DNA of 64,000 nt from NCBI RefSeq assembly GCF_027596085.1, contig NC_072462.1:16840921-16904920 (forward strand), given 5' to 3'. Below the pieces are notes generated by a model. The model had not been told where the DNA came from. It made no database searches and saw only the letters and a list, made by a program, of their open reading frames with translations. Positions 40,329-64,000 of the stretch are shown here, piece by piece. The DNA is from Anoplopoma fimbria (Eukaryota; Chordata; Actinopteri; Perciformes; Anoplopomatidae). The position numbers and the translations under genes were made by a program. Each line of letters opens with the position of its first letter. The first letter of the stretch is position 1.

Positions 40329-41634
40329 GGTGACACAGCACAATGATATCTTACGGCAGTATCTCTCACTGACATTAGCTACCGCCTGTGTGTGGCTGCT
40401 GTTTTTGTTTTGACGGCCCAGGGAACTTTCTCGGTGGATCAAAGACACACATCCGGATTGAAATAATTCCCTATTACCACTTCCGCTTTCTTCGAAAGTC
40501 GGCGGCTTCCTGGAGCAAGAGACCATGACGATTACACTCAGGTGATTGCTAGAAAGGCCCATTCAACGCAAGTTATCTTTGAAAATGTTCAAATGTTACA
40601 GTGCATTAACACCCATAAGACGGCGGACGCAATTGTTCTTTCCCCACGTTAACTGGTTGCTAAACGGCCAAATGTAGAAAAAATATCTGTCTTGTAGATA
40701 AATACTCTTTGTTTTTAATCGCATGACAACGACGTCATTCATTAAATCCCAGTATGTTATAGGTCATTTTGATACATATTTAAATGTATATATATATTTA
40801 TTTCTTCTTAAAGGCCTATGCAAATATGCAAATAGCCTTTTTTCGTGTGGCTTGTTTTACAACATTTTTACTTTATTATTTGTTCACTTTATTTAAACAG
40901 GTTATATCATTCACAATACGGAGCACCAGTGTAGTAAATGGCTTCTCCACTAGATGTCACTGTCTTGACATTTACTAAGACGTAATGCCACTGCAAACAT
41001 CATTTGTTGGTCTATAAATTGGAGTCATGCCTGTTGAGTCAAACTGTTCAATGAAGGAGGGCACATCTTGGTTAAGCAGACTAACCTTAGAGCTATTATT
41101 TTTTTTTTGTCTCATTTTCCTTTCTCTGATTATTTAGACCGAAATTCCAAAATTACACAATTTCAAAGATACTGTTCATACTCATTTAGGAAATATATTC
41201 ACATATGCCAGGACAACCTGAATAGACCACCACAGACTGTCAATGAATTATATATATATACTGAAACAGACATTGGCTGTAAATCAAAACATTTGAATAC
41301 TTTCTTTGAATGTTTTTATTTTTTTGTTGTTGTTTATTATACCAGACACACAGACAGTGAGGTAGACCAGGTACCATTATCCCAAGCCTCAACAGCACAA
41401 CCATACAGCTCAGACACGTTCTTACCTGCTCTGATAAGTTGCATTGCAGTGCTGTTGCGACATATCATCAACACAACTTGTTTGACTGCCAGTTTCTCAA
41501 CCTTAGAGATGATGCACACAGATTTTACACGTAAAGAGCAGTTCACACATCATGATGTGCTAAAAAAAGAAAAGAAAAGCTGAGCAGGGTCCTCTAAGGA
41601 TCGTTGTCAAGTCTGAGCTGCATTATTGATAACA
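40329..41634. other. scarb2 5' UTR/promoter and intergenic DNA
   Basis: The part from 40329 to about 40700 is moderately CpG-rich and is the likely scarb2 promoter and leader. The upstream in-frame Met extension (MGLSSNHLSV at 40562) lacks family support. From 40700 rightward the DNA is AT-rich with no gene. A 171-codon plus-strand frame at 41068-41583 has no recognisable domain, no splice context and AT-driven composition. Confidence 0.4.
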
Positions 41635-41636
41635 TA

Positions 41637-41844
41637 CAGTACCAGTCAAAAGTTTGGACACACCTTCTCATTCAATGGTTTCTATTTTTTTCTACATTGT
41701 AGATTAATATTGAAGACATCCAAACTATGAAGGAACACATATGGAATGATGTGGTAAACAAACAAATGCTCAACAAACCAGAATATGTTTTATATTTTAG
41801 ATTATTCAAAGTAGTTGAATGAGAAGGTGTGTCCACTGGTACTG
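41637..41844. mobile_element. Tc1/mariner-type miniature element, copy 1
   Basis: Terminal sequences CAGTACCAGTCAAAAGTTTG and its partial inverse ending CTGGTACTG are flanked by TA on both sides (41635-41636, 41845-41846), the Tc1 target signature. The extended inverted ends include ACACACCTTCTCATTCAA/TTGAATGAGAAGGTGTGT. At 208 bp it has no transposase. The end sequence is a widespread fish Tc1 family as I remember it. Confidence 0.88.
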
Positions 41845-41959
41845 TATAATCCAACTTTACGGAGTCTGGAAGTTTGAAGTTAATGGGTCATGGGAGTTCA
41901 GGGGTCTGGTCAAAAATCTGGAAAAAAAGTCTTCTTATACAACTTTATTTTCTTATGTA

Positions 41960-42145
41960 CAGTACCAGTCAAAAGTTTGGACACACCTTTTTCTACATTG
42001 TAGATTAATATTGAAGACATCCAAACTATGAAGGAACACATATGGAATGATGTGGTAAACAAACAAATGCTCAACAAACCAGAATATGTTTTATATTTTA
42101 CATTCTTCAAAGTAGTTGAATGAGAAGGTGTGTCCACTGGTACTG
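41960..42145. mobile_element. Tc1/mariner-type miniature element, copy 2 (tandem duplicate)
   Basis: It is nearly identical to 41637-41844 but lacks about 22 bp after the left CACACCTT. It is flanked by TA. The 80-odd bp to the right of each copy (41845-41927 and 42146-42228) are also identical, so the element and its flank were duplicated together. Confidence 0.88.
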
Positions 42146-42399
42146 TATAATCCAACTTTACGGAGTCTGGAAGTTTGAAGTTAATGGGTCATGGGAGTTC
42201 AGGGGTCTGGTCAAAAATCTGGAAAAAATCACTGCTGCTAATTGACAAAAAGTTACGTCAGAAAAAGAGTAACACGTCTTTTTTTTATTATTATATTCTA
42301 ATTCCCTGCATTCAAGCTGTGTTTTATTTAATTTATTTATTTATTTTTTTTTGTGTGTGGAAATACCTACCCCTTCAACAAGAACATGAATGGGGCACA

Positions 42400-42762
42400 A
42401 TGGAGAAAAAAGAAGAGTGCTCGCTCCTCGCGGTCACGAGAGCACAGGGGGAGTGACGTCACTTTCCGAAACCGGGCAGCAGCCTTTGAGTCGAGTCCCC
42501 GAGCGAGAGACGGGCAGCAGGGAGTCAGGGAACAACTGTTAATGTATGCGGGCCGAGCCGAGCCGGGCCAGTGTGTCGGAGCGCACTGTTTTCTATGCAT
42601 CCTACTGCTCGACAAACCACGGCTCGCTTGTTTTCTCACCGGTTCCGTAGCTTTTCAGTTTTTTGGCACAGAAAGCGGTTGTGTGTCAGCTTTTGTTTTA
42701 CGCGTCCAGCCCTCCTGCGACTCATACCGGGGTGAGTGTGTCCAGTCAGTTCAGATCCCGTA
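42400..42762 (+). promoter_or_regulatory. rai14 CpG-rich promoter and probable non-coding exon 1
   Basis: This 350-bp stretch is the most CpG-dense in the window (GCGGGCCGAGCCGAGCCGGG near 42549, GTGACGTCAC near 42453). It lies upstream of the rai14 start exon. Two donor-like sites close it: GGG|GTGAGT near 42731 and CCC|GTAAGT near 42761. GTGACGTCAC contains a full CRE palindrome. The transcription start is not determined. Frames across it (for example 42353-42763) are not supported as protein. Confidence 0.65.
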
Positions 42763-44142
42763 AGTAACATTTCTAAGCGTCGTTACTAACTGTTTGTAAA
42801 CGCGCAGAAGCTCCTCTCACAAAGAGCTCCGGTCCGATTGTTTTGTGCACAATGATGCACGACGCGCGCATTTGATACTTTTTGTGCTGAACTGAGTTGC
42901 AGCCGTGCCCGTGTTTGTTCATGCACACGCTCATAACTTCCATTGTTTGAAGGCTAGAATGCAAATATGCACAGGTAGATTTGATCAACTTTGATCTGGA
43001 TGGTATGCTCGTATGCAAGTTGGCTTCATTCGTGGTTCAGTAGAAAGTTTGACAATTGATTCCTGTAGTTAAGTTTGCTTTCTAACAGCGAGACAACATA
43101 CTTGTTTTACATCTTGACTTGTTTTACTTTTTTGGGAATAAGCCTCCGATATGATCGCGATCCATCACCACTTCTTAATTGCTGTTTTCCGCCTATTTGC
43201 CATTGAAGGGCCGCTGGTATTTTACAGAACATGAAGATTTGCATGTGGTAGGCAAATGTATGTTAATGTCTGTGGCTTGAATGCTGCCAAATGAGCCTTG
43301 ATGCACCCACCTACAGTAAAAACAAATGAAGAAATCAGTATTTGCCCATGTAAACTCTTTGGCATCCGTAATCTCTTTCCAACTTGTGCTTTGTGTCTGC
43401 AAAATCTTTTATGAGTGCATTCCTAATTTGAATGTTATTCCTTCAGGACCTAACTGCCAGTTATCATTTCAAAGAGGCTCAAGTAGCTTACATAGTGCTC
43501 ATGGTTTGAAATACAAGCAGACACAGAGGAAACCTGGAAATAATAATAATAATGAAGTGAGTGAGTAGAATAATCTTGACTGGAATGCTATTTAGATATT
43601 TTGGGAGTAAAGCACTGCCAAGGTCTTTTCAGGCATGAAACATTGGAGATTGCTAGAAAAAAAAACACAGTCAACAGACCTCCCCCCGGGGTTTGTGGTG
43701 ATTTAAAACATCCTTATAGGAAACAATACAGAGCCGGATACCATTTCCAACAACAGGTTTAAATTATAATTGCATGTGTTATGCAAAGTCCATTCCCCAA
43801 ACTACACATTGATTGAAAAATGAATCGTTGAATGTTAAAGTGCTTCCGATTTGTGACAGATCGAATATATATATGGCAGTGATCATCAAACTGATTATGA
43901 AATCTTTGTTCACATTTGCTTTTGACAGTGTCAAACTGTTGATTTATTAAGGCTGTAGATGAGTGCCACAGTAAATCCATGCTGCTGCACTGCACACTTA
44001 GACCTCATATTAACTGTAGCTTGTGTGGATAAGGTGTCACATAAATCATGTAGTTTAATCTTCGAGAAATACAAAATCACATGTTAAATGGAGGCAAGCA
44101 TCCCTGAGGTGGACTTTAAACATCTGTCTTTTTTCTTCACAG
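42763..44142 (+). other. First intron of rai14 (inferred)
   Basis: The stretch runs between the proposed non-coding exon and the acceptor TTTTTTCTTCACAG at 44142. It has a short AAT repeat near 43540 and no coding signal. Confidence 0.5.
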
Positions 44143-44172
44143 CCTTGACTGAGTGATTGAGAGCGTGACTGC

Positions 44173-44188
44173 ATGGACCGGACTGAAC

Positions 44189-44202
<14 letters not shown>
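44173..44202 (+). promoter_or_regulatory. Upstream ORF overlapping the rai14 start codon
   Basis: An ATG at 44173, 16 bases before the rai14 ATG, opens a 9-codon frame, MDRTEHEEP, that ends at TAA 44200-44202 inside the rai14 coding sequence in another frame. It lies in the same exon, so it is in every transcript using this exon, and would require leaky scanning for rai14 translation. Confidence 0.6.
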
Positions 44203-63425
<19,223 letters not shown>

Positions 63426-64000
63426 GTAAGTGTCTCAGTGCTCCGAGGGTTAATCAAACAGAAGGGCTTTTATTGAAGATTAGTCTGCTTAGACAAGGAC
63501 GTGGGAAAATATCTGAGATTAAGTTAAAGCTCTGATTTTATTTGGATGAAATCCGCTACCATATTTGAAATTAAGTGATTAAATGTGATTCCATCCTAGT
63601 TTGTTCAATCAAAAGTTCCCATAATACTCTATCAGGTTTTTATTCAAACCAAACAATGTGTTAGTGATGGGAAGATTCTCACAGACCTCATACATTTTTC
63701 ATGAGCTGCCACCTTCTGTCTCCAAAAAGATTACTATGACAGATCTCTTTTGAGCTTCTCTTAAATTCGTATCACAATGGTGATGTAAGTTGGCAGCTGT
63801 TTAGATAAATTATTGGATTTCTTTTTTTGTCTGTCAATGTTGCACTTTAAAAGTAAAGGCAATGGCCTACGAGTGTCAGCCGAGTGTTGCAACAGTCCAA
63901 CTTCCATAAGTAGCGCCTATGTTTTTTTTTTTTTTATTGAAAAAGAAGAGTAGATGAAGTCCAATCATGTTTGGTCTTTTGGAAATCAGAGAGGGGAGCA
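63426..64000 (+). other. Start of the next rai14 intron, to the window end
   Basis: After donor GTAAGT at 63426 no further ankyrin exon is seen. A poly-T run lies near 63921-63935. Confidence 0.6.

Noticed and set aside
41068..41583. 171-codon plus-strand open frame between scarb2 and rai14
   Set aside because: No recognisable domain, no initiation or splice context, AT-biased composition and a Lys-rich end produced by an A-rich run; chance is the better explanation.

Overview
The window is vertebrate nuclear DNA, almost certainly from a teleost (ray-finned) fish. It has GT-AG introns, long CA/GT microsatellites, a Tc1-type TA-flanked miniature transposon, LINE 3' tails and five recognisable vertebrate gene families. 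There are no operons, phage genes or CRISPR arrays. Most open frames longer than 60 codons are intronic, intergenic or microsatellite noise; the real genes had to be assembled from short exons by splice sites, phase and family resemblance. Family matches are from memory.

Layout. (1) 0.25-3.4 kb, minus: an uncharacterised gene, tentatively C8orf58/DUF4657-like, whose 3' end may lie beyond the window start. (2) 5.55-8.45 kb, plus: complete six-exon cimip2b (fam166b), a ciliary microtubule inner protein, 284 aa. (3) 10.73-17.11 kb, minus: rusc2, nine coding exons, 1279 aa, with an intact RUN domain but no visible C-terminal SH3. The cimip2b and rusc2 polyadenylation signals converge about 40 bp apart. 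(4) 17.2-27.4 kb: a gene-poor block with two CpG/GC-rich promoter-like islands and an AT-rich satellite-like block enclosed by a 149-bp inverted repeat. (5) 27.41-28.18 kb, minus: complete three-exon leap2, 75 aa, encoding a secreted four-cysteine peptide that in mammals acts in antimicrobial defence and at the ghrelin receptor. (6) 30.98-40.33 kb, minus: complete twelve-exon scarb2 (LIMP-2), 481 aa, with a lysosomal dileucine signal. (7) 41.6-42.2 kb: a tandemly duplicated Tc1-type miniature element. (8) 42.4-64.0 kb, plus: the 5' part of rai14 (ankycorbin), with a CpG-rich promoter, a 16-kb second intron and the first ankyrin repeats; it runs off the right edge.

The genes have unrelated roles (ciliary axoneme, vesicle traffic, secreted peptide, lysosomal membrane, actin-linked scaffold), so this is ordinary chromosomal neighbourhood, not a functional cluster. 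The RUSC2-FAM166B adjacency matches, as I recall, human chromosome 9p13. I found no convincing new multi-gene system. The best oddities are the RUSC2 C-terminus without SH3, two perfect short-loop intronic hairpins, the large inverted-repeat block, and short uORFs overlapping the rusc2 and rai14 start codons.
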